This document shows positions 25,790 through 35,930 of a DNA stretch of 64,000 bases, piece by piece. The stretch comes from Pelecanus crispus (lineage: Eukaryota > Chordata > Aves > Pelecaniformes > Pelecanidae). The notes beneath the pieces were generated by a model that was given only the letters and a program-made list of their open reading frames with translations, ran no database searches and was not told where the DNA came from. The translations under genes and the position numbers were made by a program. The first letter of the stretch is position 1. Each line of letters opens with the position of its first letter. The stretch lies in contig NC_134649.1 of NCBI RefSeq assembly GCF_030463565.1, positions 34,063,044 through 34,127,043 of the forward strand, given 5' to 3'.

Positions 25790-27890
25790 TCATTTTTAAA
25801 GAAAAAATAATATTTATTTGCAATATAAACAAAGTCCCAATATTGGATCAGTATATATAGGGTCACTGATTTTTCCTTCATAACTCAGAAAGCAGAACCA
25901 TTCCTCACTAGCAAGCTCTCATTTGTACTAATCAGAAGATGCATCTTTTTTTTTTTTTTTCCTTTAAAGAAGAAAGACCACTAACAGCACAGGAAGCCTT
26001 TACAAACCAGCTTAGCTGTAATGCAATACAGATGCACTGTCAAAAAATCCCTGAAAAAATAAATTCCTCCATGAGGTAAGATCCAATTAGGATATTCTCA
26101 ATATTCTCACTCACAACTGTACTTACGCCCATTCTCCCTTCCAATGACCCACGATCCCAACATTGTTGCAAACAAAACCCAACAAACAAACAAAAAACAA
26201 CCAGAAAACAAGAAAAAGAAGCTCATTCCAACATTCTGGTAACATCTTTAACAAAAAAGAACGGTTTCAGGATGTGACAGCATCAAACATTCCTCCAGAT
26301 GGAGATTTTTTTTATTATTTTTTTCTTTTTCTTGAAAAAAGTACAAAAAACTGGATATTTAGAAAAAATCCGTGGCTTTTTTTTTTTTTTTTTTCAGTTA
26401 CATGAGAGTTAAAGTGGACAGGGAGGGGAGAGAAAGGAGGGACTACATTGCAGCCAATAAAGAAATCTCCAAATCCATTCTGCCCTCCTCCCAGAAATTA
26501 TTACCACTTTCTCCCCCTCCCGGCTCGGTATAAGGTGTTTGCCAAACACTAGCCAGAAATATAAACAAGTCTTCTCAGAATAGAAGGCACAGCATAAAGT
26601 TATTCGAAAGAGGAAGAAAAAAAAAAAACATCAGAACCTCTGTTGAAAGCTCCAATCATCTCAGAATTTGCCAGTTAATATATATATTCATATATATATA
26701 TATAAAAAAAATTTCTCTGTTACAACGCTCTCGTCATCATTTCCACACCTCTTCACTCCCCTCACACACTCTGTGCGTGACAATTCAGTCCCGTCCCGCT
26801 ACACAATCCTCGCTCTGCTCCAGGCGCTCGCCGTGTTCCCCCCTCCACCCCGCACACGTGGGAAAGAATCGAGTGTGCACAAGAAACGCCAACATCACAA
26901 CTACCTTCTGTACTCGGGAAGCTGAAATGGTTTCGGGCCAGCTGGATGACATTAAGTCAGTCAACAGGCAGCAGAGAACGAAGCTGGGCTCAGACATGCT
27001 TCTACCAGCTCTGGAGGCTACAAGAGTTTTACCTCTGGCAATAGCAAACAGTGTTTTTGGCAGGGGTGGCATTAAAAAAAAAAAAAAAGCTTGCGGCTTA
27101 GTCACCTTGGCTGAATCAGTGCAGAGTTTGTGATTGTGAGTGCAGGAGTGGTGAAGGGGTTGCGTTTAAGCCCAACTGGCCTTCACACATAACAAAGCTT
27201 CCTACCAGATGCTAACAACAACAGCAGCAGCATGTATCTCTCTGGAGTACCCAGTAATATGCCAGGACATACCAAGGCTTCACAAAGTGTGCAAAATGCA
27301 TTTGGTCAATATAAACATTTGATTAAAAAAAATAATAAATGATCAAACAAGAAACAGAATAAAATACTGGTTTTGCAACCTCGTCTGTACAAACAGTCAG
27401 GAACTTACATATTTAAAAAGAGTTTGAACCCAAAGCTCGAGTAAGATCTACCTTTTCTTTTTTTAAAATCAAAAAAAGTAAACTTGGGTTTTAAAACAGT
27501 CTTGGCCCAACACCTTTTGTTCAAGGTTTCCAAGTGCATAAATCTCCTCACTTTCCACAGCAAGCTAACCCCCGGTAGCTCCTCACACGTGTGCGTGTTC
27601 TGACAGTCCCAATGCACCCAGGAAAGCGGTTATTGCCGGTAACAGCTGCGTTCAAAACGCTGTAACATCGTCCGTATTAAATAACCCCCTGTAAAAAGAC
27701 TACCTCTTCAAACCACTTTGATCAGGATACTAATGAATGGCATTAGCCTTCTTAAAGCAGCGATCAGGCACCTCTGCCCAGAGAAGCTAGTCGTTTCAGA
27801 GCTGCCTGGCAAGACAGATATTTTTGTAAGAGTTGAAATGCTCAAGAGAAGCGATTCGATGCTCGAGTTCCCAACCAGGCAGCAATCCCT
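25790..27890 (-). other. DUSP7: DUSP7 3' UTR
   Basis: This is the AT-rich stretch from the stop codon to the poly(A) signal, about 2.1 kb, a length I would expect for a DUSP7 3' UTR. On the sense (minus) strand it contains AU-rich-element-like cores: ATTTATT at 27340-27334 and ATTTATTTT at 26064-26056. Such elements are common in unstable growth-factor-response mRNAs. Homopolymers (T15 at 25946-25960, T18 at 26377-26394, A15 at 27074-27088) and a TA-repeat at about 26677-26704 interrupt it. An internal AATAAA at 26316-26311 could give a shorter UTR. The exact 3' end is inferred from the signal, not observed. Confidence 0.75.
25813..25818 (-). terminator. DUSP7: DUSP7 main polyadenylation signal (AATAAA)
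   Basis: The + strand reads TTTATT here, so the transcript reads AATAAA. On the sense strand it is followed within about 30-45 bases by a GT-rich stretch (GATGTTTGTGT), a normal downstream element for cleavage. The expected cleavage site is about 25785-25800. The internal AATAAA at 26316-26311 lies in an A-rich context and has a less obvious GT-rich element. Confidence 0.7.
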
Positions 27891-28198
27891 TCATGTGGAT
27901 TCCAGAGTGTTCAGCTGAAACAGGTTGTGGTTGGTGGGGGTGGTGAAGTAGAGCTGTTCACTGGGCGAGCGGTTGTCACAAGGGCTGTTGAGTCCCAGAG
28001 TCCTCTCAAAGTCCAGGAGCTGGCCCATGAAGTTGAAGTTTGGGGAAATGTTGGATTTTTTCCTTTTCACAAAGTCATAGGCATCGTTCAGGGACAAGTT
28101 GAGTTTTTGCATCAAGTAGGCAACAGTGACTGTTACAGACCGGCTGATGCCAGCGAGGCAGTGAACAAGGATCCCACACTTCTTGGAACGGGCCTCAT
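27891..28198 (-). CDS. DUSP7: DUSP7 coding exon 3 (catalytic loop and C-terminus)
   Basis: This exon encodes the end of codon 281 through residue 382 and a TGA stop at 27893-27891. It carries the phosphatase signature loop [10 protein letters not shown]. Cys294 is the nucleophile and Arg300 the phosphate-binding arginine (HCX5R). The conserved AYLMQ segment and the helix [20 protein letters not shown] follow. The tail ends LNTLEST, characteristic of DUSP7 (I recall DUSP6 ending LQST). The acceptor is TTGTTTCAG at 28207-28199. The three exons total 1149 bases, giving 382 residues plus stop. No frameshift, premature stop or missing catalytic residue is seen, so the gene looks functional. Confidence 0.97.
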
Positions 28199-30681
28199 CT
28201 GAAACAAGACAAGGGGAAGGGGGAGTCTATTATTCTGCACCAAAAACGCACGGCTTTGGATCAGGGCCAGGTGGCAGCTGCAAGCTCCCAGGACCAGGAC
28301 AACTGCCAGAACTGGATCCCTTGCTCCTAGTGACACCATCTCATGTTCCTTTGACACCCATATCTCTCCCCAAAGGACTCCCGAGATATTCCCACCACAA
28401 GGCGAAGCTGCACATCCCCGTTCTGCACAGCAAGGCTAAGCATCTCATGTGCTTGAGAAGTATTAATCAAGCCTGGCAACGCATCCCTTGCCTAAGGAGC
28501 ATCGGTACCCTCTATTCCAACAGAGAAGTAGAGTAACCCACAAAAGGCAGGTGGAGCTGGAGACAACAGCTACAGGGAGATGCTGGTGGTCAGGCATAGC
28601 ACATCCACCTCAACACCAACTAACTGGGGAAGGCTGCGCACTTGATGCGAGGCTACAGCCCGGCACCATGCAAGCTATTCTCTTTTGCTGTTCTTGTCCT
28701 CCTTCCACTAGAAAGTTATCTGAATGTAGTCAAAGCCAATTTAAGCGGAGTCTGAAGTGCAGGAACTTCCCTTATTGTGAAATTGTTCTTTAGGATCGAC
28801 AGAAATGCACTTCACTACAAACAAACGCTTGTGTTGGAGGAGACTCTCAGGATGAATGGTAGCGGGGAGCAGGAATGCAGGCTGGACCAAAAAACGGCGA
28901 GAGAACAGCGACAAAATTTCCCCTCCCTTGCCACTGATTGAAAAGCACACACACACTCATTGTCTCTCGCACAGCCGGAACAGCGTGATCCCTTTATGAA
29001 TTGACATCTTAGTGCTGAAAGAGGGACACGCTGCTGAGAGCGCTGAATGCACGCAAGTACCCAGCACTGCTTACTTCTGGGCAGCCCTATTTGAAGTCAG
29101 TCATTTGACTGAGAGCTTGGCGGGGAGGGAGAAGGTGGCAGGAGAAAGAGGATCCTCTGGCAAAGGCAGAGGTAAGAGATGCTCTGGCACCATGAGCGCA
29201 GAGAAGGGTAAAGATGCAGGCAGAACAAAATCCAGACCCAAGCCACAACAGGGTTTCTGCCCCAGCTTCCAACACCAGGCAAGAATTTCCAGTACAGTGG
29301 GCAATCGCCCCCCAGCATACTCAGCCCTCCCCCAGTCTCTCCCCATTCAACATTTTTCTGAGACATTTTTGCCTTTTATCTGACCTGCACTGCATTTCTT
29401 GATGTTTGGTTTTAGAGTGAGGTAATCCTCCATTTCCTGTCATTAACTGCCAAGCACAAGTGCGGTGTTCACAGAGACACCGTCTGACTACAGCAGACAG
29501 GTCCCAAGTGCCACATGCCAGCAGGGACCCTGTACCTCACCCCTGACGTTTAATACCACACTCCATGTGGGAAGCGCAGATGGGACATCAGACGGGTCCC
29601 TACTGCCACACCGAAGCAGCCACTTCTGACCACAATCGTGTTACTAGAGGACAGAAGCCGAGGGCAAAGGAGAGCGCATGGGAACCAGGGTTTCCAATGG
29701 CTGAAAAGCAGCCAAGGACCTACCACCTCTCTGCCCCATTTCAGGCCCTCCACAGCAAGGGAGCGCATGCAGCGGGGTCCAAAACGGTGGGCTAACAAAG
29801 AAGCATCGAAACAGGCTGCACAGATTTCAGTCTGAAGGTGAAAGTCCCCCTCACCAATGTTTTTAGCCAGATACGAAGCCATAAGGCTTTTAATAGTTAA
29901 TGGTGGTAATGACTACCTGTGCCATTCACCCCCCACAAATCAGAACTTATTAGGCTAACAACCATCACCAGCAGACAGCGCAGGTCATGCTGAAAGTGTG
30001 CATCCCCATTCAGTTCAACAGACACTCCTCACAGAATAAGCAGCAGTCAACACTAGCCTGGGAGAAGAGATCCGCCCCCCTGTGCCCCTCCCCAGTTACA
30101 CTCACTAACTCATTGTGTTGACGCTTACCTTAGGGGAAGTATCCATACAAGGAGTCAGTTATGCTAGGGTGACTTACAGCAGGATTGCAACTGGACTAGC
30201 AAATCCCCTTGGGAAAAGAACCGCCACCCCTTCCCCCAAAAAATTTTAACCACACTGGGGGCTAAGGAGTTGCTGGCACCAGTCATGTTAATGCAACTCC
30301 CATCAACACTCATTCCTCCGAGCAAAGCAGGCAAAGGAGCTCCCCACCACCTCAGTTCAGCTGTTTCACCCAAGTGCAAACCCCCATGCAAGGGCAAGAG
30401 ACAGTGGGGCCGGGGCCGGCAGGGCTGGTCTTACCACTTTGCAGGTAACCCAGCTGAGGTGCTGTATGAGGGCTGAATTTTGGAAGGGGAGGCCTCCCTG
30501 AACCCAGCCAGCGTGACACGCACCGGAAGCGTCACCTCGGCAGCATGATGCTCAGCTGCTAAGCTAGCGCAGATGCTGTGCCCCAGAGAGGTGAGGCCAG
30601 AGACGAGCAACAGCCCTGGGAAGCGGCTTGCCACATTCCCAAGCAGTGAGTATGAAAAGAGATGTTCTGCCAACTACCTAC
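28199..30681 (-). other. DUSP7: DUSP7 intron 2
   Basis: This 2483-base phase-1 intron has a GTAGGT donor at 30681 and a pyrimidine-rich acceptor ending at 28199. It is mostly unique, moderately GC-rich sequence with no recognisable repeat. The main points of note are an ETS-type site next to a CRE half-site at 30522-30535 and a CTCF-like CCAGGTGGCAG at 28267-28277, both judged by eye. No additional exon is supported. Confidence 0.9.
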
Positions 30682-31110
30682 CAATGAAAGCAATGGCCTC
30701 GGGAAAGAACTGCGAGAGGTTCTGGCTCCAGTGATCTGAGATGGGGATCTGCTTGTACTTGAACTCTCCATCGTGCTCAAACATGTTTGGCAGGTTGGGA
30801 GTCACATTCAGGATGTATTTAATGCCGTATTTGCCCAGGACGTCCAAGTTGGTCGAATCTTTGGCACAGCCCAGGTACAGGTAAGGTAGGATCTGAACTG
30901 GAAAGGCAGGCTGATTGTTAGGGATGGGGCTCCCGTCTGACTCCGTGGCACTGCTGGGTTCCCTGTCAGATTCGCCATCCGAGCAGTCGGAGCTTATCCG
31001 CAGCCCTCCCAGGCCAAGGACCGATGCCGGGGGAGAGTTGCTGGGCGAGGAGCTGTCAAGGTTCGTCTCGCAGTGCTCTGAATATTCAGTCTGAAACTTG
31101 TTAAAGCCAC
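30682..31110 (-). CDS. DUSP7: DUSP7 coding exon 2 (linker and first half of phosphatase domain)
   Basis: This exon encodes residues 138-280 plus the first base of codon 281. The first part ([17 protein letters not shown]) closes the rhodanese-like domain. Residues about 155-205 form a Ser/Pro/Asp-rich linker that includes VLGLGGLRI (168-176), which resembles the nuclear export signal of DUSP6 and fits a cytoplasmic protein. The catalytic domain starts near residue 207 ([17 protein letters not shown]). It contains Asp263 in ISDHWSQN, the expected general acid, which becomes properly placed when ERK binds. The acceptor is a pyrimidine-rich tract ending CCCAG at 31115-31111, and the donor is GTAGGT from 30681. 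Both junctions are phase 1 and join exons 1 and 3 in frame (G138 and D281). Confidence 0.97.
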
Positions 31111-33476
31111 CTGGGAAGGGGGAAAGGAGAGAGGGAAGTGGAGAGGCAGAGAGAAAAAGATGGTTTATTCTTCAGAATGGGGAAATCCTTCTACCTGAAC
31201 ACATGTGCATGTTACTTAGCAAGTCTTTGCCAGCAAAATCTTGGTATACCTTCAACTTCACCCCAAGAACAGCATCTCCCTGTTCCCTCATCTTCCCTGG
31301 GCAGACTGTTACTGAACAAACAGGTCCCAGAAAACCAGAGTGTTTCTTAAGAAGTTCGATATTGCTTGTGATAAGTAAGGGCCAAATCACAATCACAAAG
31401 GAAACAAACATCCAAAAATAAAATCAATGGCAAGAGACAATCTTGTCTCATTTAGCTTCTCAGAAATACGGGTCTAGGGCAGTTTAGGCAAGAGCTATTA
31501 TGGCACCTAGACAGAAAAGCACAAAAGTATCTGTGTCTGAAAAGATAAAGCAAGGACAACAGCCACATACCCAGCCCAGGCACTAAAACCCAATGAAATA
31601 ATTCACCTTCAAGCAGGAAAAAAGCCACAAGTTTTGCCAAAGAGCGATCCTCACACCTATGTTATCACTACAAACACATTTTGCGACAGAGCAGTGTCAC
31701 AGGCTCGTTCTTCACCCAAACCGCAGCAGGCTTGAGGAGGGATGGGACCCTTCATGTCTGCTCCGAAGTCATTTTCTCCAGCTCCTCAGCTCAACCACTT
31801 GGGAAGGAAGGCAGAGGCAGGGAAGCAAAAACCCCACCGATCTACCTCATTTCCAGGCAATATTAAACCTAAGCTCAGCCATCGGTATCTGACACTGACA
31901 AATGGTTTAATTAGAAAGGCCTCCTGGAAACTTTGTTAGTGGGTTCGGCGGTTGTGGCAGGGTCACTGAGCAGGACAGACAGCTCCTGCCACATCCATTC
32001 ATGAAAAAGGCTCGTCCTCGTCCTCCTCCTCCCCCCGCCCCCCCCCGCGCCGCCAGACAGCGCCGAGGAGCCATTTTGGAATTTTAATTGGAAACATTTC
32101 CCACCGAGGCTCCCGGAAAAAGGCAGAGAAAGGGGCTCAGCTCCTCCCCTGCCCATCAGGGAAAGCTTAGGAGTAACTTCAAAGCTGCTCCTTCCTGCTA
32201 GGGATGAGGACAACGAGGAGAGAAGCGGGAAGACAAAGCAAAGGAGCAACGCAGCCCATCGGGAAACCCCGAACTGGGATGGGATGGGGGATTCACCCAC
32301 CAGCACAGGCGGGGAGCGGAGGGACGGGAGGGAAAAGTGGGATCAACCCCTGTGCTTGGGGCCTGGCTGCCTCCCCCCCCCGCCATCACCTTTGAAGGAG
32401 GCGTGTGTGGGCAGCGCAGCCCCACAGGTTGGTCCCCAAATACCTTGCCTGTCCCCCTGCCACCCCAACCCCGTGCCAGGGGCTCCCTCGGCTCGCCAAA
32501 AAGGATCCATCAAGCAGCAGCAGTGTTTTTAAAGGGCTGCCAAGTGGTAACTTTCTTCACCACTCTTCCCCCCCCCCCCCCCCGCCTCCTCCGCTCTCCT
32601 GTTATTTCTGCCTCAAACCCGCCACCCAGCGACCGGACTGGGAGGATGGGAAGGGTCCCAGCAGCCCAGCTGTGGGCTCTGCTCAGCCCGCTGCGGAGGC
32701 CTGCTAGGATCTTTAAAAATGGCCAAAAAACACCCCCCCCCCCCCAAAAAAAAACCTACAACCCCAAACCACCCCAGCCCTCACGAAAGGGCGTGTGCGG
32801 GGTGCGGGGCTCGGCTCCCCCGCAGCAGGGCTCCCCGCTCCTCCATCGCCCTGCCCCGGAGGAGCAGCAGGGCTGCCCCCTCCCAGCCCCGCCGGCACTT
32901 CCAGAGAAAGGGGGAGAAAAACCCAAGCGCTCGCTTTTCGGAGATGGGGGGAGGGAAGAAAAAAAGGGGGGGGGGGGGCCTCTCCTGCCCCCGCCCCCCC
33001 CCCCAATCTGGCCATCCCTTCCCGCCCGGGCGGGGAGCCCCCGAAAGGCCCCCTCCGGGGAGCAGAACGAGGGGCGTCCCGGGGGGCGGCAGCGGTGCCC
33101 AGCCGGGGTCGGCTTGGGACAGGGCAGCGCTGGAGGGGACGCCCCAGCGGCGGGGCTGGGGGGCTCCCCCCGCCGCTGCCGGGGAGGCGACGCAGGAAGA
33201 AGCGGGGCGCTCCCGGCCGCTTCCAGCCTGCGACCATTTTGTGCGGGGGGTTCAAGCGGGATGCAGAGGTGGTGGTGGTGGTGAATATATATAAGAAAAT
33301 AAAAATAAATCAGGCAGAGGGAGGTGGGGGGAGGAAGCAAAACAACCCAGCCACCTCCGGCCGGCCAGGGGATGGGCGCCCGGCGATGCAGGGGCCGGCC
33401 GGGGGCTGCGGGAGGGGGGACAGGCAAGGGCTGCGGGAGCCGGACGGGGCTGGAGGAAGGGCGGGGGGCACCTCAC
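31111..33476 (-). other. DUSP7: DUSP7 intron 1
   Basis: This 2366-base phase-1 intron has a GTGAGG donor and a CCCAG acceptor. Its first ~700 bases (33476 to about 32790) belong to the CpG island. It contains unusually many C or G homopolymers: C-rich 32031-32046, C-run 32568-32583, C13 at 32733-32745, G13 at 32966-32978 and a C-rich run at 32988-33004. Read on the transcribed (sense) minus strand, most of these are G-runs that could form G-quadruplexes in the nascent transcript. I see no extra exon. The long open frames here reflect CpG-island composition. Confidence 0.9.
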
Positions 33477-33888
33477 CTTTCAGGTAGTAGGCTTTGCAGC
33501 CGTCATCGCGCAGCTTCTGGAGCAGGAGCCCCAGGACGGAGGTGGCGGCGCCGCCGTCCTGCCAGTCGGCGGTGGCCTCGTCGTAGAGCAGCACGGTGTC
33601 GGCCTTGCAGCGCTTGACGAAGCGCTCCTTGTCCTCGTGGTTGGGGATGATGGAGCGGATGGGCAGGTTGCCCTTCTTGAGGCGGCGGAGCATGAGCCCG
33701 GGGATGGCCAGGTTGATGGCCGTCTCGATGTGCGAGCTCTCGAAGAGCTCGTGGGGGCGGCAGTCGAGCAGCAGCAGCGAGCGGCCGCCGCCCGACTCCA
33801 GCTCCTCCTGCAGCCACTCCGCGCTCTTGCACGGCATCGCCGCAGCCATGGGCGCCCGCGGGGAGCTCCCCCAGACCTGCGTTTTCAT
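33477..33888 (-). CDS. DUSP7: DUSP7 coding exon 1 (start codon, rhodanese-like domain)
   Basis: This exon encodes residues 1-137 and the first base of codon 138 of dual-specificity phosphatase 7, a cytoplasmic MAP-kinase phosphatase that inactivates ERK1/2. It contains a CDC25/rhodanese-like docking domain. The segment around residues 65-76 ([12 protein letters not shown]) carries Arg68 and Arg69 of the kinase-interaction motif that binds ERK. Segments such as [33 protein letters not shown] and [14 protein letters not shown] separate DUSP7 from its relatives DUSP6 and DUSP9. The start chosen is the ATG at 33888-33886, which gives the MKTQ N-terminus expected from vertebrate DUSP7. The next in-frame ATGs are Met14 and Met18. 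Met18 (MPCKSAEW) has a purine at -3 while Met1 does not, so a shorter product is possible. The exon ends AAAG with a GTGAGG donor at 33476. GC content is very high because it lies in a CpG island. The N-terminus lacks the long Gly/Ala-rich stretch I recall from mammalian DUSP7. Confidence 0.97.
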
Positions 33889-34190
33889 GGGGCTCGGCAG
33901 CGGCGGCCGCCAGCGCCCGGCCCACCGGCCACCCACGCGGCGGCCGGACGCGGCCCCGCTCCGCTGCTCCCCCCGGGCCCGGGTGGGCTTGCGCTGTGCC
34001 GGACGCGGCGCCGCTCCGCACGGCCGTGGGTGCGCGCTGCTCGCGGCCCGGAGCGCGGCGGCCCCCGCTCTGCCCTACGCGGTGCGCCCCATCCCGGCGG
34101 CCTCAATTAAAGCGGGGCTTCGCCGGCGGCTCGGCGTGTCATGCCTCGGGAGGCGGGGCGGGCAGCGGGGCCGGCCGAGCGGCGGCACAG

Positions 34191-34224
34191 CACGGCACGG
34201 CACGGCGCGGCGCGGCACGGCACG
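34191..34224. repeat. Pentanucleotide repeat CACGG/CGCGG in the DUSP7 promoter
   Basis: Seven near-perfect 5-base units (CACGG x3, CGCGG x2, CACGG, CACG) lie in tandem inside the promoter/5' UTR region. If transcribed they are part of the 5' UTR and would be very GC-rich. Confidence 0.85.
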
Positions 34225-34377
34225 CCCCGCCCGGCGCGGCGCGGATGGGATCGGCGCGGCCCCGCGCACACGCACCGGGCGGCGCGGCCCCGCGCGGAGA
34301 CCCCGCCCACCGCCGCGCGTCACCGCCTCCCGCCACGCCCCCAGCGCCAATGAGGCGCGGCGGGGGAAAGCGGGCGA

Positions 34378-34390
34378 GCCCTATATGGGC
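34378..34390. promoter_or_regulatory. CArG/TATA-like palindrome GCCCTATATGGGC
   Basis: This short near-palindrome lies about 490 bases upstream of the DUSP7 ATG. It matches the SRF CArG consensus with one mismatch. A near-identical copy lies past the 3' end of the gene at 25747-25760. Function is inferred from motif only. Confidence 0.4.
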
Positions 34391-34400
34391 AGGGGCGGGG

Positions 34401-35078
34401 CCCGCGCGGCGCCGGCGGCGGAGCGCGGGAGGGCGCGCGGGGGGGCCGCCGACCCCGGCCCACGCTGCCGGGACCCTGCGCTGCTGCAGGGCAAAGCCGG
34501 CCCGCCTCGCCGGGCCTGAGGCCGCCCCCTTACCCGCCCCCCCCCCCCCGTCAGTTTTCGGCCACAAGTTTAAGAAAAAGTTATGGGAGCGAAGTGACAC
34601 GGGCCACGGGCCAGCACGTGTGGGCGCCTGCGTAGGGCTTGAGTGGGTCATGCCCAGCCTTGCCTCGGTCTTCAACAGCAACGTGCAGTTCCAAAGGAAA
34701 ATTGACTGAGACTCATTAAGCCTCAGGATTCCCTTTAGTTCTCAGAATGAGCCTCAAAATAGATGATTTTATTTGTGCATCCTAATTTATTTTTAGAGTA
34801 TCTTCCCTATTGGCATCCACTACTAAAAATACAAACCTTTTGTGCTGCAATACTGAAATCTCAAGACAGGAATGTAACTGGAGGCATCCTTCTGGTTTCC
34901 TTCCATCTTTTATGTGCCTTTTCATGTGAATCAGTTCGCTGTTACCAGAAGTTTTCTGTGCCTTACATAAACTGTTCCTGTTACAAAATAGATTTAAACT
35001 TTCTCTTTTTAATGAGCAGGATGGCATTAAAAATGTGGTTTTGTGTGAGCTGCTTCTATTGCTGCCTATTTTCACCAT
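34401..35078. other. Upstream flank of DUSP7
   Basis: The CpG island ends near 34560 and changes sharply to AT-rich unique sequence. No exon on either strand is supported. Confidence 0.6.
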
Positions 35079-35255
35079 GCAGGCAGTCAAAAACGTTGAT
35101 GGGTTTGCTCAGAGAGGTTGTGCAGTCTCCATCCTTGTTGGTTTTCAAGATTCGACTCAGCACAGCCCCAAGTAACCTGGTCTGACCTCAAGGCAGACCC
35201 AGCTTTAAGCAGGAGGTTTGACTAGAGCCCTCCTGTGGTCCCTTCTCACCGGGGT
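35079..35255 (+). mobile_element. CR1 LINE 3'-end fragment
   Basis: This reads in sense as the CR1 3' region: GCTCAGAGAGGTTGT, then GTCTCCATCCTTG, then AACCTGGTCTGACCTC, then AGCAGGAGGTTTGACTAGA and GTCCCTTCTCACC. It is truncated at the 5' side, diverged, and lacks the terminal ATTCTATG tail. Confidence 0.85.
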
Positions 35256-35930
35256 TGTCCTACAAGCTCTCCAAATTCCCCTGGGCATCAGTGGGAGAGG
35301 GAACAGCTCCTTGTCCCCAGTCTGGGACAGACGAGCCGTTCCTTTTTTGCCCTAACTTCTCTTCTCTTTAGCCTCTTACTGTAAACTTTCTCAGCAAATA
35401 CTGTTACAAAAGGAAAAGGCAGGGTCTGTCTCACCAGCAGATTCCCAGGCTCAGCAACCTGACTAGCTCTCGACAGGGTTTTTTCCCAGCTGGCTGCATT
35501 TCAAGACCTGGGCTGTATCTTGTGTAACAGGAAAGATATTGTTCTTTAAAACACCCCCCCACAGGCAAACAAACACACACGCGCACGCACACACACACAG
35601 ACTCTTAGACTTAATATTGTTTAAAACTGTGCTGCTCAAGTGACATTGTGTCAAGACAAAAAATACAAATCAGATTGTATTTAAGGTCACTTTTTATCGA
35701 GTCAAGACCTGCTTTTTTCAAAGCCAAGATCTACTCCTGAAACCATAATGGAGCCACTGTCTCCCCAGTGGTCTCTTATATACCCTTGACACATAAAATA
35801 TCCCAAGGAGGCTGTTTTCCTCTGTCTTTAGTACAAAAGCAGCACTCAGGTGTGCTGGGGTCCCTGTCTCCTTTTAGCCTAATTCGTAAGTCTGGATCCT
35901 AATGAAAAATACAGACACAACACAGCAACT
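35256..35930. other. Non-coding stretch between repeats
   Basis: Unique sequence around the CA/CG microsatellite. No exon is supported. Confidence 0.55.
35574..35599. repeat. CA/CG alternating microsatellite
   Basis: Twenty-six bases of uninterrupted pyrimidine-purine alternation (CA with internal CGCG and CG steps), a second, shorter Z-DNA-prone tract. Confidence 0.85.

Larger units (their letters stand above)
33889..34400 (-). promoter_or_regulatory. DUSP7: DUSP7 promoter and 5' UTR region
   Basis: This very GC- and CpG-rich sequence lies directly upstream of the DUSP7 ATG. It carries GC-box cores at about 34155-34162, 34225-34232, 34301-34308 and 34392-34400. It also has a CCAAT sequence at 34347-34351 (+ orientation; NF-Y sites work either way) and a CRE half-site CGTCA at 34318-34322. 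A palindromic GCCCTATATGGGC at 34378-34390 reads as a TATA-like CATATAGG on the sense strand and as a one-mismatch CArG box. If it works as a TATA box, transcription would start near 34355, giving a 5' UTR of about 470 bases. The start site is inferred. Confidence 0.65.
32790..34560. other. CpG island over DUSP7 exon 1 and promoter
   Basis: Dense CpG dinucleotides and GC-rich sequence run continuously from the first part of intron 1 through exon 1 and the promoter, and stop abruptly near 34560, where AT-rich sequence begins. No other stretch in the window has this density. Bidirectional transcription is common at such islands, but I see no gene starting in the + direction. Confidence 0.85.

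Noticed and set aside
28267..28277. CTCF-like CCAGGTGGCAG in intron 2
   Set aside because: It covers only part of the CTCF motif, and similar words occur elsewhere (for example near 24254), so no binding site is claimed.
32337..33284. 315-codon + strand open frame in DUSP7 intron 1
   Set aside because: It lies in the CpG island and intron, is Pro/Gly/Arg-rich low-complexity sequence, overlaps long frames in other phases, and has no domain. GC-rich DNA has few stop codons.
33889..33936. Extended DUSP7 start 16 codons upstream
   Set aside because: The upstream triplet at 33936-33934 is GTG, not ATG. The first in-frame ATG is at 33888.
33596..34519. 307-codon + strand open frame antisense to DUSP7 exon 1 and promoter
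   Set aside because: It is the antisense shadow of a real exon plus CpG-island sequence. No domain or splice structure supports it.
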